Position numbers and translations under genes: made by a program
Assembly: GCF_040869045.1 (NCBI RefSeq)
Contig: NC_090322.1
Location: 178,884,672-178,948,671, forward strand
Direction: 5' to 3'
Length of the DNA: 64,000 nucleotides
Origin: Eurosta solidaginis
Taxonomy: Eukaryota; Arthropoda; Insecta; Diptera; Tephritidae
The notes under the pieces: model-generated
What the model saw: the letters and a program-made list of their open reading frames with translations, nothing else
Databases searched by the model: none
Told to the model about the DNA's origin: nothing
In this document: piece after piece, positions 22,390 through 34,437 of the stretch
Layout: every line of letters starts with the position of its first letter
Position numbering within the stretch: position 1 is the first letter of the stretch

Positions 22390-22650
22390 TTTAAAAAATT
22401 GCTATGTCTCTTTTATGTAAGTGTTTTAAGGATAAATGAGGAGAGGCTTATTGGCCTGCAGTTCTTGGCTTCCGGGTGGTTAAGTTTTTCTGCTTTAGAT
22501 GTGAACACCACCCATACACTTTTCCAGGCTTCGGCAACACAAACATTTTGTTTGCATCTTGAAAAGACACCATGCAGATGGGGTGTCAATTCTTTGCAAG
22601 GGTTTGACCCATATAGTATTTTCTCAAGTCTTGATACTGAAAAAACTCAC
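22390..22650 (-). pseudogene. R1/I-type LINE RT fragment (fingers)
   Basis: On the minus strand the frame gives VAEAWKSVWVVFTSKAEKLN, then HPEAKNCRPISLSSFILKTL. This matches the conserved region preceding motif A in R1/LOA/I-type reverse transcriptases (PEAW..V.VVFIPK, YRPISLSSFLLKTLERL). It ends at a stop after LKTLT. Only this short block survives. Confidence 0.75.
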
Positions 22651-23019
22651 AACGTACATTTGTGGGCATAATCTAAGAGCTCGGAAAAAAATGTATGACA
22701 AGCTAATTATTCGAAAGCAGCGGAAGCATTTGCAAATTTTGTTTCATGATACGCTCTAATGTTAATAATCGATTCCAAACGTGAAATAATGTTGGATTAT
22801 TCATGGTCCATATGGTTTTATGTGTTCTTATATTGGTTTTTTAAGTCACGGATTACATGATTTTTAATTAATTTATAACTCTTAAATCTTGATGAATATT
22901 TCTGTTATAGCAGCGAGAGCAAAGTTATGTCAGAGTAAGCTGGGTATATCTGTCTCCGAAGTTTGTCAGACAGCCAGGCAGCCTTACGTGCCTTGCAATC
23001 TTACATAATTAAAGCTTAG

Positions 23020-23590
23020 TTAGTGGATGAACCCATAAGAGTCCTAAATTATCTTGGAGCCAAAAACAAAGTTTTGTTAGGACAGGTTCTCGGGTATCAG
23101 GGACATGAAAGTAAAGAATACGCAGACTATTTACCTAACCAGGGTATTTGCGCAGGATTCTATGTTCGCGCACCACATCTGCAGACACAGAAAGGTACAC
23201 ACTAAGGAAATCATAAGTATCTGGAAAATAAAGCAGTTCAGGCGACATTGGATTGAATGACCAGAGGAAATTGTTTATACTCCCAGCAACGAGAGTATCC
23301 ATCAAACTCATCAATCTAAGCAGAGAGGACCTAAGAACTGTCACTGGGTACTTTATGGTACACTGTATTCTACGATATGATCTAAAAAAGTTAAATCTAT
23401 CTTATACACAAACGTGTGAGTTGGAGAATGAAACGCCGGTTCACATTCTTTGAGAACGCATCGCTCTGACAAGGCAGATACACTCCCATCTAGGTGGCGT
23501 GACTCTTAGTCCCTACGTGATATGGAGTAAAAAGCCTGAAGTGGTACTTGAATAACATAAAGTATCCATACACAGTGATAGGCTTGAGGG
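23020..23590 (+). pseudogene. R1/I-type LINE C-terminal end: RNase H and zinc-binding tail
   Basis: The frame shows LGQVLGYQGHESKEYADYL, corresponding to the WVPGHxGxExNExADxLA block of LINE RNase H. After frame breaks come LSREDLRTVTGYFMVHC and LKKLNLSYTQTCELENETPV, which match the LTGHC...CxxC...H...C tail of these elements. It ends at YVIWSKKPEVVLE. The first Cys pair is incomplete. The upstream RT is missing, and the fragment is defective. Confidence 0.75.
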
Positions 23591-24469
23591 TGAATCACAA
23601 TGGATCGAAACAAAGGTCGCAGTACATCGACACCTAGTAATAATTATAAAAAGGTGGGTATATGGGCTGTCCCATGCGTGCGTTCTCTGCTATAGACGGT
23701 CATTGAAATTTAGTAGAGCTCTCTCTAGACAACCAAATTATTGGCATGCAGAGGTCATTAGAAAATAAAATGTACACCTAAACAATAACTTAACCCTAAA
23801 TATCTTTCGCATGTCAATAAGTAACCAAAAAATATATGCATTGGAAATGGCACCACATTTTTAAAATGAAGCTTTCACTTCAAAGAAAAACCTATTTATG
23901 TACTTTTCACCAATTGCTATTTCAAATATAATGAGTGTTTATTGTAATCCCAGGAATTTGGAGATTGTTTGCTATCGCATCAGTAGACGATTAGAAATCG
24001 ATCACAAAAATCTTATTACTGAAACGGTAATATACATTTACAAAGATATATATTCAAGTACATTTGTACGAACATTAGACTCGGTTAAAAATTTGCAAAA
24101 ATTCACTCTTGCAGTTAAGATAAAGTTGAGAGGATTTGCGGCATCATAACGAACAAACTGATGATTCAACATTTTTAGTTCTGAAGAGAGCGGTGCAAAA
24201 ACAGGTGAACAATTTGCTTTTCTGTTATGTTTACTTGACGTTTTATTTACAATAGATACGTAGTTATTAGTCTTGAGAAGCTCTGTAGTTAATTTTTATG
24301 TTCTTTTGAAATTTTTAGTTGCTAACACTGGCTGAACAGCCAAAATTATATGAAAACGACTTTAGTAGTCATACTGGCATTATTATAAAATATCTAGCTT
24401 CACAACACCAAAATTATGATATTTCACTTTTGAAAATCGAATGTCTCCTGATAGGATGATGTCATTTCC
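23591..24469. other. Unassigned sequence
   Basis: No gene supported. It probably includes the decayed 3' end of the preceding LINE. Confidence 0.4.
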
Positions 24470-25075
24470 AAATCATATGCTACTTATATCACGTCACCAA
24501 AAACTATCTCAGTGGTCGGATCCTTACATATCAAACTTCAGAGGGTCCGCAGACCATAGAAACCACATGCGTAACAGCACAGGGATCAAATATCGATCCT
24601 GATCTGTACAACGTCAGTTACAATGAAATTTTCAATATTGAAATGGTCGACAAATTATTCTTAGTCGGATATGCAGACGATAACGATGCAGTCATTACGG
24701 ACCGAAACACAAAGGAAGCACGCAGAGAGTCGCTTGACTTTCACGGAGACCAGCCTGGAGCAGGAAAAACCGATTTGATACTCTAGACCGCTAGAAGTTG
24801 ACCTTGAAACTTTCTCTGGAAATATAACGTCAAAGAAGGCTGTCAACATATTGGGCGCAGACTTAACAAGCGAATGAAAAGATATCTAAGCAGGTATCGT
24901 TGCTAAACATGTTGATGGCAAATATCCGGGAACCAACAGAAAGAATAAGAAAGGAAGCTGCGAAGGAATATCATCCAATCCACGTTACTGTACGGCTTCA
25001 AGCTGTGAGAAAACAAACTTCGTAGAAAGAATCAGAGCACTGGAAAGAAGAAGGATATGGGAAACATAAAAAAAC
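24470..25075 (+). pseudogene. R1/I-type LINE RT fragment with YADD
   Basis: From about 24560 the frame gives TAQGSNIDPDLYNVSYNEIF (motif B region), LFLVGYADDNDAVIT (motif C, intact YADD), DQPGAGKTDLIL, then after stops NITSKKAVNILGADL in another frame. This matches the palm-to-thumb part of R1/LOA-type ORF2. Frameshifts after the YADD box and loss of the fingers make it a pseudogene. At about 25443 CATCCAACTTAACCTAA may be the 3' tail of this or another LINE. Confidence 0.75.
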
Positions 25076-25741
25076 ATATGAATCAATACCGCATAAAAGT
25101 CGTGAGCAAAGAGACCCCGGAAGAAATGTTTAAGCTGGTCAAGAATAATGTGAAATAAACAACAAGGCGGAAGATGCCGCATAGCTCCGAAGAGAGTACT
25201 GTTAACTTTCTAACGAAGAGATCACCTACTCTGAAGATAAATATTAATTGTAAACTTTCTAAAGAACAGACCACATTACCCGGAATATAATGCATTATTG
25301 TCAACATTTTAATAAAAACAACACATTAGTCGGTAGAGAATGCTTAACGGTCAACTTCAAGATGATAGGGGTTTTCAATTTGGTCGTTGAGTAAACTTTT
25401 GGCAACACTATGGATTCATTCAGTCCATATGAGGTCCTCACCGACCAGCCCATCCAACTTAACCTAATCACAGGGGAGAAGATACTGCATAGCTTCATTG
25501 AGTATGCTATACTGTCAAGATCCCCAAAAGTGAATTCCTCTCTCCCCTGAGAATCTCTCACTAGGGATCAGATCACAAGCACAGGAGATGAGACCTGTAT
25601 ACAAGTAACTATGATATAGTATATATAGATTACATAGATTACATTTCCTGCTCCCAGTTTTTAATAAAGATCGTGATAGGATCGCGAAAGTGATACGCCG
25701 CGTCTACACTGCTTCCTTTCGAATACTACGCCACTAGTGGA
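25076..25741. other. Unassigned sequence with short internal duplications
   Basis: No gene seen. Words such as GAAGATGCCGCATAGCT and GAAGATACTGCATAGCT (about 25170 and 25480) suggest an internal duplication. Confidence 0.4.
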
Positions 25742-25815
25742 TTGGATGAGCCATGGTATAAAAGTCGCCTTTTACGAATAGTATAACTACCGCGAATATT
25801 TTCTAACCACTTACA
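25742..25815 (-). mobile_element. Rep-A interspersed repeat, fragment
   Basis: GTCGCCTTTTACGAATAG, then ACTACCGCGAATATTTTCTAA, matches the inverted 5' end of Rep-A at 9287-9330. Only the first 70 bases or so are present. Confidence 0.5.
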
Positions 25816-25983
25816 GGCAGTAGAAGACACGTGAAACTAATATAGCCGATTAAAGACGGAACTCAAAAGAATGAGTTATATTAAAAAATTATAATAAAAA
25901 TATAAAATCAGAATTTCCTTGTGATGTCGAGATAATTTTTTTTCTTACCAAAGTCAGGCTAATACTAGGTTCAAACACACACC

Positions 25984-26085
25984 AAATTGGCAATTTATAC
26001 TCTTTGGGCAATTTATTACGCAATTTGTCATATAATAAATTGTAATAATAAATTGCCAATTTAAAGAAAATTGCGTAATAAATTG
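25984..26085. repeat. Two interlocked perfect inverted repeats
   Basis: AAATTGGCAATTTA (25984-25997) pairs with 26049-26062, and CAATTTATTACGCAATT (26009-26025) pairs with 26069-26085. The order A-B-A'-B' is crossed, so an RNA of this segment would need a pseudoknot to form both stems together. Confidence 0.75.
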
Positions 26086-26163
26086 TGTCAACCTGCAAAT
26101 GCAACATTGTAAAGTGTGTTTATTGAGTATATTTAAACGTCACTTACGCATGGCTGAACTATA

Positions 26164-26394
26164 TGGTTGGCTCATTTCATCAGCTGATTTTATGTCTTTC
26201 ATTTCACTGGAGTAGGGACTGTCAAAAGAAGATGGCAAAATCAAAATGAAAACAAAACACTGAACACATTTTCTTACAACACACAAAAATTTCAAAGTTT
26301 TATGTTTTCATTCCATTCTATTCACCTAATACCAACACGCACATTTTGACAGTCTCAACAAAGATATGTTGTTACTGTAGAGATGAGCCAACCA
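26164..26394. mobile_element. MITE-like element, 231 bp
   Basis: Perfect 12-bp terminal inverted repeats TGGTTGGCTCAT (26164-26175 and inverted 26383-26394). An inner inverted pair, GACTGTCAAAA near 26218 and TTTTGACAGTC near 26345, adds to the symmetry. No ORF. A target duplication could not be fixed. Probably a non-autonomous DNA transposon. Confidence 0.65.
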
Positions 26395-26860
26395 GCTATC
26401 AAATTACTATTGTGTAAGCTAAATAGAGTTGTATGAACACCACTCAATTTAAATCGAAATAGCCTCAATTTATTTTTCTGTTTGAACATAGTATAATGTT
26501 CTTTTTACCTTTATAGAAAAATAAATGAAGCAATTTTAAGAGCAAATACGAAATATTCGCGTAGTGAAAAAGCAAAAATAAAACGGAAAGACAGTTTCTA
26601 TGATGTCAAGCAAATGACATGCTTCACAGCGCAAAATAAGTGAGATTTTTTCTTACGCTTTTTTCTTTATTACATATACATATGTATTTTGTTTTCCAAA
26701 AACATTTTGACGAATCTTTATAGACGATTCTTTATTAAAATGTTGCGCTTGAGGGCATTTTAAAAGGCGTCCAAATCTATATGACATAAACGCTTAATGA
26801 CATTGTACGCCTTTAAATGACACACATACACATACCAACATCAATTCAAAATCAAAATGA
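26395..26860. other. Unassigned AT-rich sequence
   Basis: No feature supported. Confidence 0.4.
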
Positions 26861-28917
26861 AACAAGTAAGGAAGTCTAAGTTCGGGTGAAACCGAACATT
26901 ATATACCCACTGTATACTTGAAATGCTGTTGTTGCTTGTTTTGTGTGCTTAATAGTGTACAAGGCTACGCAATAATATATGTATATACATATGGTTCTAT
27001 TCTGAACTAATTTTTCTTCGAGTTATGGCTCCCGAAACATAGAAAATTGCTTAGTCATAAAAGGGGCGGTGCCATACCCATTTTTTTAAATTTGAATTCT
27101 TTCCTATTTATTGTTATAAATCCACTTGGGAAATGAAATACCATTGATATAAAGCTCTTTTTTGCAAAGATATAGCTTATTTTATTCGTCCACGACCTTT
27201 TTTATTCTCAGCGTGCTTTGCACACAGAGTATATTAACTTTGATTGGATAACGGTTGGTGGAACATGTATAAAGGAATCTAGATAGATATAGACTTCCAT
27301 ATATCAATATCAAAAAAATTTGATTGAGCCATGTCCGTCCGTCCGTCCGTCTGTCCGTCTGTCCCTTAACACGATAACTTGAGTAAATTTTGAGGTATCA
27401 TGATGATTTGGTAAGTGGGCTCCTGGGCACTCATCTCAGATCGCTATTTAAAATGAACGAAATCGGACTACAACCACGCCCACTTTTTCGATATCGAAAA
27501 TTTCGAAAAACCGAAAAAGTGCGATAATTCTTTACCAAAGACCGATAAAGCTATGAAACTTGGTAGGTGGATTGAGCTTATGACGCAGAATAGAAAATTA
27601 GTAAAATTTTGGACAATGGGCGTGGCGCCGCCCACTTTTAAACGAACGAAATTTAAAAGTTTTTCAAGCTGTAATTTGGCAGTCGATGAAGATATCATAA
27701 TGAATTTGGCAGGAACGTTACTCCTATTACTATATGTGGGCTCAATAAAAATTAGCAAAATCGGATGACGAACACGCCCACTTAAAAAATTTTTTTTTTT
27801 AAGTAAAATTTTAACAAAAAATTTAATATCTTTACAGTATATAAGTAAATTATGTCAACATTCAACCCCAGTAATGATATGGTGCAACAAAAGACAAAAA
27901 TAAAAGAAAATTTCAAAATGTGCGTGGCTCCGCCCTTTTTCATTTAGTTTGTCTAGAATACTTCTAATGCCATAAGTCGAACAAAATTTACCAATCCTTC
28001 TGAAATTTGGTAGGGGCGTAGACTCTATGACGGTAACTGCTTTCTGTGAAAATGGGCGAAATCGGTTTAAGCCACGGCCAGTTTTTATACACGGTCGACC
28101 GTCTGTCCTTCCGCTCGGCCCTTAACACGATAACTTGAGCAAAAATCGATATATCTTTACTAAACTCAGTTCACATAATTACCCGAACTCACTTTCTATT
28201 GGTATAAAAAATGACCGAAATCTGACTATGACCACGCCCACTTTTTCGATATCGAAAATTACGAAAAATGAAAAAAGTGCCATAATTATATACCAAATAC
28301 GAAAAAAAGAAATGAAACATGGTAATTGGATTGGTTTATTGACGCAAAATATAACTTTAGAAAAAACTTTGCAAAATGGGTAGAAGAAAATGAAAAAGTT
28401 CTGCTGGGCGAAATCAAAAGCCCTTGGAATTTTGTCAGGAATACTGTTCGTGGTATTATATATATAAATAAATTAGTGGGACCCGACAGATGATATTCTC
28501 GGTCACCCTGGTCCACATTTTGGTCGATATCTCGAAAACGCCACACTTTCTAGAGTCTCCCCTGGTCCGCCTTTATGGCGATATCTCGAAAAGGCGTCCA
28601 CCTTTAAAACTAAGACCCACTTCCTTTTAAAATACCCATTAACACCTTTCATTTGATACCCATATCGTACAAACACATTCTAGAGTCACCCCTGGTCCAC
28701 CTTGATCCCGAAATGGCGTCCACCTATAGAACTATGGCTCAATCCCTTTTAAAATACTCTTTAATACCTTCCATTTGGTACCCATGTCGTACAAACATAT
28801 TCCAGGGTTACCCTAGCTTCACTTGTCTACATGGTGATTTTCCCTTTTTTGTCTCCAAAGCTCTCATCTGGGTATGTAATATTCGGTTACACCCGAACTT
28901 AGCCTTCTTTACTTGTT
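26861..28917. mobile_element. 2.06-kb non-coding element with about 50-bp inverted termini
   Basis: Left end AACAAGTAAGGAAGTCTAAG and on, with GTTCGGGTGAAACCGAA, is mirrored at 28869-28917 (inverted GTTCGGGTGTAACCGAA). The interior contains GTCC/GTCTG tetranucleotide runs (about 27335-27363), repeated CACGCCCACTTTTTCGATAT blocks (about 27472 and 28230), a second TTAACACGATAACTTGAG block, and near 28500-28830 a tandem array with GGTCCAC and CGATATCTCGAAAA words. No transposase was found. Partial relatives lie at 2400-2750 and 28918-29520. Confidence 0.7.
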
Positions 28918-29520
28918 TAAAATCTTTTGTATAAAAGTGGGGTGGTCCTTAACGGATTTCGTTAATTATTCTTCAAATTCCTTATGGTAAAGGCAACCTC
29001 TCTGCCGAATTTTGTTACGATAGGTTTAACGGTTTTTGATTTATGATTAATAATATTTGTAAAATTGATTTTATCACAAGTCCTCGCCCGTTTTAAAAAA
29101 TTGTTTAAAATTTTTATCAAGAGTCTCAATATCAGTCCACACATCAAATTTCAACATTCTAGGTGTATTATTTACTAAATGATCAGTTCTTTTGTGTTTT
29201 CCAAAATGTTATATATATAAAAAGTGGGCGTGGTTATCATCCGATTTTGCTCATTTTCAATACCAATCTATTCTGGTTCCAGATAAGCTCGTGTAACAAA
29301 TTTGGTGAAGATATCTCAATATTTACTCAAGTTATCGTGTTAGCGGACAGACGGATGAACGGACGGACTCACGGACATGGCTCAATCAACTTTTTTTCCC
29401 TTCCTGATGATTTTGATATATGGAAGTCTATATCTATCACGATTCGTTTATACCTGTACAACCAACCGTTATCCAATAAAAGTTATAATACCCTGTGTAC
29501 AAGTACAGCTGGGTATAAAA
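28918..29520 (-). repeat. Second, inverted partial copy of the 27-kb element
   Basis: Read on the minus strand, 29519 back to about 29215 follows 27210-27500: GGATAACGGTTGG, TAGATATAGACTTCCATATA, GAGCCATGTCCG, AACACGATAACTTGAG, ACCACGCCCACTTTTT. Nothing in it looks coding. Confidence 0.65.
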
Positions 29521-30139
29521 AATACACTTTCGTAAACACAACTTTTTCTGCTTATTTTTTTTTTTTTTTAATTTATACCCAACTGCGATTTTGAGGCCCT
29601 GTTTTAATTGTGGGAAAAGGCTCTGCCCACACAGCTTTCCATGATGGCACACCCAAGCGGCTCACCAAACAATCTTCAAAATGCAACCTTGTAAATGCCG
29701 CATTCTATCAACAATGACTGCCATTGTTTGAGTAAAATACAAGTAGTGAAATTGAAAAGTATAAAAATCCAATTGTCTGCCTGACATGCTCATTTAACAA
29801 ATTAAAATGTGTTTGATGTTGGCATTACTGTTGTTAGCTTTAGAGAAGAAGCCGTGAAGTGAGAGGAAAGCGCACTGTCGGAAAAATAACAAGACGAAGA
29901 GAGTTGCGTGCAAAGTAATGAACACAAAAAAAAAAAATGAAAATTCAATTGTTATTTGTTTTTGTTCATTTGGATACTAATATCCATTCACGCTTTGGAA
30001 TGCGCATACACTTTTTTGTGTTCAAATGAAGGTCCACTCAATTCTTATCGAGCAATCCATCGAAAAACGCAATTTTCGATTTGCTTTACTTATTGATTTT
30101 CAACTAAAATATATTTAAAATGTATCACACCTCAAGGTA
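29521..30139. other. Unassigned sequence
   Basis: No gene seen. Contains A- and T-runs only. Confidence 0.4.
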
Positions 30140-31880
30140 GCAAGCTTAGCTTAGGTTGAACTGGCTGATCCGTGAGGTGTTCACAAAAAAGGTCTTCACA
30201 AAAAATCCTACAAGAAACCAACACATATGTTATAAAATAACTCAGTCCTCTTGGCAAATACGTGAAGCGTTCTAGGATCTATGCTACTTGCTGCTGCTAG
30301 ATCTGGTAGCTGTGCTATACCTAGTAGCTGCAGTTTTAGCCTTGCGAGCGTAAGGCACGAGAACAAAACATGCCCTACCGTTTTCTCCTCCATATCGCAC
30401 ATCCTACATCTGCTATCATTGACAAGGCCTTTTTTAAATGCATGTGACGCCGAAGAGCAGTTTCCAGTCAGAATACCCATTATGGCCCTGCAGTCTCTCT
30501 TTACAATGATACGAGTACCTTTGTAAGTCTAAGGTTTTAAGACCTGCACATAATATTCGACACTTTGTAGCCTCGCACTTAGTTCCATGCCTTTTCTGCT
30601 TGGTCTATGGAGCTCTCGTCTTCTTTTAATCTTGCCCAATCTGATTGACATGTCAACGGTACAAGCTTGGTGCGATGTGCCCTGTTTAGCTAGCTCATCC
30701 GCTTTTTCATTTCCATCTTTTCCCATATGTTTTGGGACCCAATATAGATCTATGCTTATATCTATCCCGATTCTTTCCAGGAAATGCTTACACTTTAGCA
30801 TACTTTTAGATGTTGTGCTATGCGGTATCATAGCCTAAATTGTTGCTTGGCTGTAAATGTGAAAATTTACGCGGCTGCTTGAGTTTAAGCTATTTTCTCC
30901 AGTGGTTCACTGGTTAAATCGCGGTTACTACAAATAAATAAATACTTGGTGCGATAACCTCCGAAGAGATTTGAGACCGAGCTTTCCTCCCACTACAAAA
31001 TACTTTCTATAATTTTTTGAAATATGTTATTTTTGAGGGATCGTTCACTAAACAAGGACTCCATAGTACGGGACGGTCTCTACAAATCGCTGTTAATATC
31101 CAATTAGAGAGAGATGGCGATAGACCCCACGTTTACCTCAGCATTCTTTTACATGCATAAAGTGCCGTCGATGCCTTCTTCACTCTCACCTTAACATTGA
31201 GCTTCCATGACAACCTACTTTCTAGAATGATTCTTAGACATCGTGTGCAAGGTTTCTCCAGCAGGGTCACACCTTCTAGCTTATGCTAGACCGATTCGAA
31301 ACCTTATATCTCATAGTATACAAAACCTTATCGGTCTTTTCAGCGTTCGGTCTAATTGCTGGAAAGCACTTTCCCCTTATTACAACTGCAAAATCATATG
31401 ATCTCACTTCAAACCGCATGAGTAGTTGGTTGATGACATGTGTTCATAGCAGAGATGTTAATAATATGTCCTCAAGCATGTCCACGTCTTCTTCCTTCGC
31501 CTTGTCATGCAGCCAATCTATCTGGTTATGGTTGAATGTACTTCAATATATTTAAACTCTCCATGATCGCCTGTTCAGAGAAATTGTCAATAGCACCGGC
31601 AATGCATAACAAGGCCCCGAAAAAGTACTCTTTATATTCCAAGGATTTCTGTATGTTTATAACCACTCTTTTCAGTGCCATGTCAACCGCTTGTCTTTGG
31701 TGTATACATGGTGTATTTTGGAGAACAGTTTTTCAATCGTTTTGGATTTTATATACACATCTTTTAGCCTCCCAAAGCTTTTGAGCAGAAATGATGTAAA
31801 GCTAATTAGTTTGTAGTCTTTGGGATACATATCACTGATCCTCCACACCTTCGTAAGAAAAATGACATGAGCAGTTCATC
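30140..31880 (-). pseudogene. R1/I-type LINE, 3' half: RT, RNase H, zinc tail
   Basis: Minus-strand order from 31880: MYPKDYKLISFTSFLLKSFG (RT fingers), then after frame changes TPCIHQRQAVDMALKRVV, EYKEYFFGALLCIAGAIDNF (motif A region, with the Asp-rich box degraded), KLLSWKLNVKVRVKKASTAL (thumb), then past a SINE piece DLYWVPKHMGKDGNEKADEL (RNase H, about 30750) and CRMCDMEEKTVGHVLFSC (zinc-binding tail, about 30400). The 3' end near 30150 carries inverted TTAGGTTGAACTGGC. YADD was not located. Stops and frameshifts are numerous, but the domain order is normal, so this is one decayed, 5'-truncated insertion. Confidence 0.8.
30925..30992 (-). mobile_element. SINE 3'-end fragment inside LINE
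   Basis: AAATAAATAAATAC, GCGATAACCTCCGAAGAGAT, GAGACCGAGCT matches the inverted 3' end of the SINE at 46682-46925 (GAGCTCGGCCTTAGATCTC... without the upper body). It interrupts the R1/I-type LINE between thumb and RNase H. Confidence 0.7.
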
Positions 31881-33503
31881 AACAATTAGATAATAACTGC
31901 ATCAATTTTTCTATATAGCAAATGAGAATAAAAGTTTTAAGGCTGAATTTCGTAAGCGTCCCGTACAACACATTTTATATTCACTCTCTAACTTTTTTGG
32001 TTTTGTTTTTTAAATAGGTAATTTTAACTAAAATTCTGTTTTAAGTTTATTTTAAATAATGTTGTTTATGCTGAGACTCCGACTGAATCAATTTAACCAC
32101 AAATTTTTGCTATCCCGTACAAACGCATGCTTAATTTGGATTATATTTGTACATAAGTGTTTCTAAAGCAGATAACAATTTTTAGTTAGACATGAACCAC
32201 ATAATATTAACGCACTAAATAATTTGTATATATAGAAAATATATATTTTGTCTTAAGTTAAGGTTGTAAGTTGAAAAAATGCGTACGATTTTTCTCCTAT
32301 CATCCGTGGAATGCTCCTAATGCTATTTTCTCATCGATTTGTGTACGTTATTCTGCATTGTTTGCACTTTAAAAGTTTTTATCTCTTGATAGATTGATGT
32401 TTAAACTAACATATTAAAACTATATAAAGTATCCTCCAAAAGCATTATGAATCTACAAAAATTAATTAATTTTCTATTTAATAACTCTATCAGCTTTTCA
32501 CAAAGTCAATACTAACTATTTAATGAAATTTCTGAGAATTTGTATTATGTGTGTTTATACATATCTTGAGATTGTGCAATAATTCCCAAGTGCACTTAAC
32601 ATATGTAAGCAATATTTCTAATTGGCATTTCCATGGAATATTATGTATATTTTACGTTGCTCGTAATTATTATGTTTTACGTTGCTCGTAATTAGTTAGC
32701 AGTTAGCATACATTACATTTGAATGACGAAGTTATGGCTTTTAAAAGCACCGTCACATAAGCAGTTTTTCATATAGATGCGTTTTACTCAATCTTATGCA
32801 TTATGAGTAGATTGCACGTATTTTTATAGGGAACGGTAGATTGCGCTACACTGGCGCCATCTGACATGAAAAAGTAGAAAACTAGCAAACTTTTGCAAAG
32901 CAAAGCATAAGAAGAAGAATTTGACACTTGCTTTGGCTGAGGGTGCGACCCACTTTACAAGTGAAATTGTTTTTCCCACTCGTTGGTAACTTTTCTAATA
33001 TTTTTCGCAATTAAAAACTGCAATATAACAAATGAATACGACACAAAATATGTTAGCAAGTATTTTTGTTATATAGGGAGAAAGTTTATAACAGTGATTC
33101 GCGAAATTTTGTATGTGAATGGACAAGGCGTAATAAACTTTAATTGCCAAGTCTGAAGTTCCTTCATATTTATAAACACAAAATCTCGGTTGATTGTGGC
33201 GATGTTACTGGTACGCATCTATATGGAAAATTTCATTGTGCCGCTGCCTTAAATGCTTATTAATTTTTTCCAAAAAAATAATTCTGTCATTGCATGGTCA
33301 GTGTATGATGGGTTTGATTCACAGTAAACTAAGGTTAGTATGAACATGCGATAAGTCTTATCTTGTCCTTGTGGTCGAACAGAAAAAGTAGTTTAAAAAT
33401 ATACTTTTACGAGCTTTCCATAGTACACAGTCATTTTCGTTACATTCTGTTTTCGCTATTTATCGCTAATATGTCTACAACAAAAAAAGTCCAAAATCTT
33501 AGT
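31881..33503. other. Unassigned sequence
   Basis: No gene supported. A duplicated word TTTTACGTTGCTCGTAATTA occurs at about 32648 and 32674. GGCGCCATCTGA at 32853-32864 also occurs inside the mariner (18497). Confidence 0.45.
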
Positions 33504-33850
33504 ATATGCTGATGATGTAAAACTTTTTAGGCGCTATGCGTATTTGAAAAACGCAACTCCCTCAGTCATATTTAAACTCCTTAGTGTTCAATGAATTCTA
33601 TACGACGCAGAAGCATGGACCACGACAACATCAGCTGAGACGGTTCTGGGAGTTTTCAAAAGTATCGTAGAAGATTTACTCATGACACCAACATAGTCCA
33701 GCAAATTAAAATACAGCGGCTATGTTAGCTGGTCATGTTATGCGAAAGAATTTTTATCGGAAAACTTCTGTGAAAACATTAGCGCCAGTTAACCCTCAGA
33801 AGAAGTGACTGGCGCTCCTTGTTGGACGACCATAACCAAGTAAACGATTA
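33504..33850 (+). pseudogene. Chimeric LINE remnants: CR1-type YADD piece plus RTE-like piece
   Basis: KILVYADDVKLFRRYAYLKN (about 33507-33565) is the motif C region of the LINE family seen at 57490. Shortly after, ILYDAEAWTTTTSAETVLGV (about 33597-33655) corresponds to the LLYGAEAWTLTTSD region of an RTE-like element, and AGHVMRKN (about 33733) belongs to its tail. Two different LINEs are therefore joined within 350 bp. Both are broken. Confidence 0.65.
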
Positions 33851-34437
33851 AATGCCAATTAAGTAAGTTATATCTTGCATATATCGGGGTTAATTCTGAA
33901 TATATAAGAATTTTATATTCCTGCAGCTAATCGCACTGATTCCAGAGTAGGCGGTACTAGTTCTATCTATACAACCTCGCAGTGCTTTCAACTCACAATT
34001 TAAACATCCATCGTGTGATGTTCTATGAAATGGAAATAACTTCTCTTTGTTGAACTTTAGAATTCATTCTTAACTGGTTTGAGATATCCGGTACCATTGG
34101 CTGAAGCAAAAGAAAAGAAAAAAGCAGAGATGGCGAAAGTAAAGGGAAGTTTGGCAGTCAAAACCGAAGACGGAATCGAAACACGACGACATGCTAGAAG
34201 ATGGCGGAGATACGCTTGAGCGTGAACTGCAGGACGTCCTTAGACTCAAACAGCAGAGAGCCACAAAAGTTGTGTAGAAATTTCGAGAACGACGAACGCT
34301 AACAAAAACAATGATGAAACAATGATGAAACAATTTTTTGCACGCAACACGCTGACAAGAGTATGCCCGTCTGAGGTAAATAATTTTCCGGTGTATAGAG
34401 TAGATTCATATCTTAGGACAGGGGTTGGGTTCAACAA
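33851..34437. other. Unassigned; one Lys/Arg-rich stretch
   Basis: A plus frame near 34165-34275 reads DDMLEDGGDTLERELQDVL followed by RLKQQRATKVV and a stop. It is charged and coil-like, and could be a decayed ORF1, but no family is recognised. Confidence 0.3.

Noticed and set aside
22399..22671. 90-aa plus-strand frame
   Set aside because: Shadow of the minus-strand reverse-transcriptase fragment.
27335..27363. CRISPR-like or minisatellite array of GTCC units
   Set aside because: A short tetranucleotide run inside a transposon, with no spacers.
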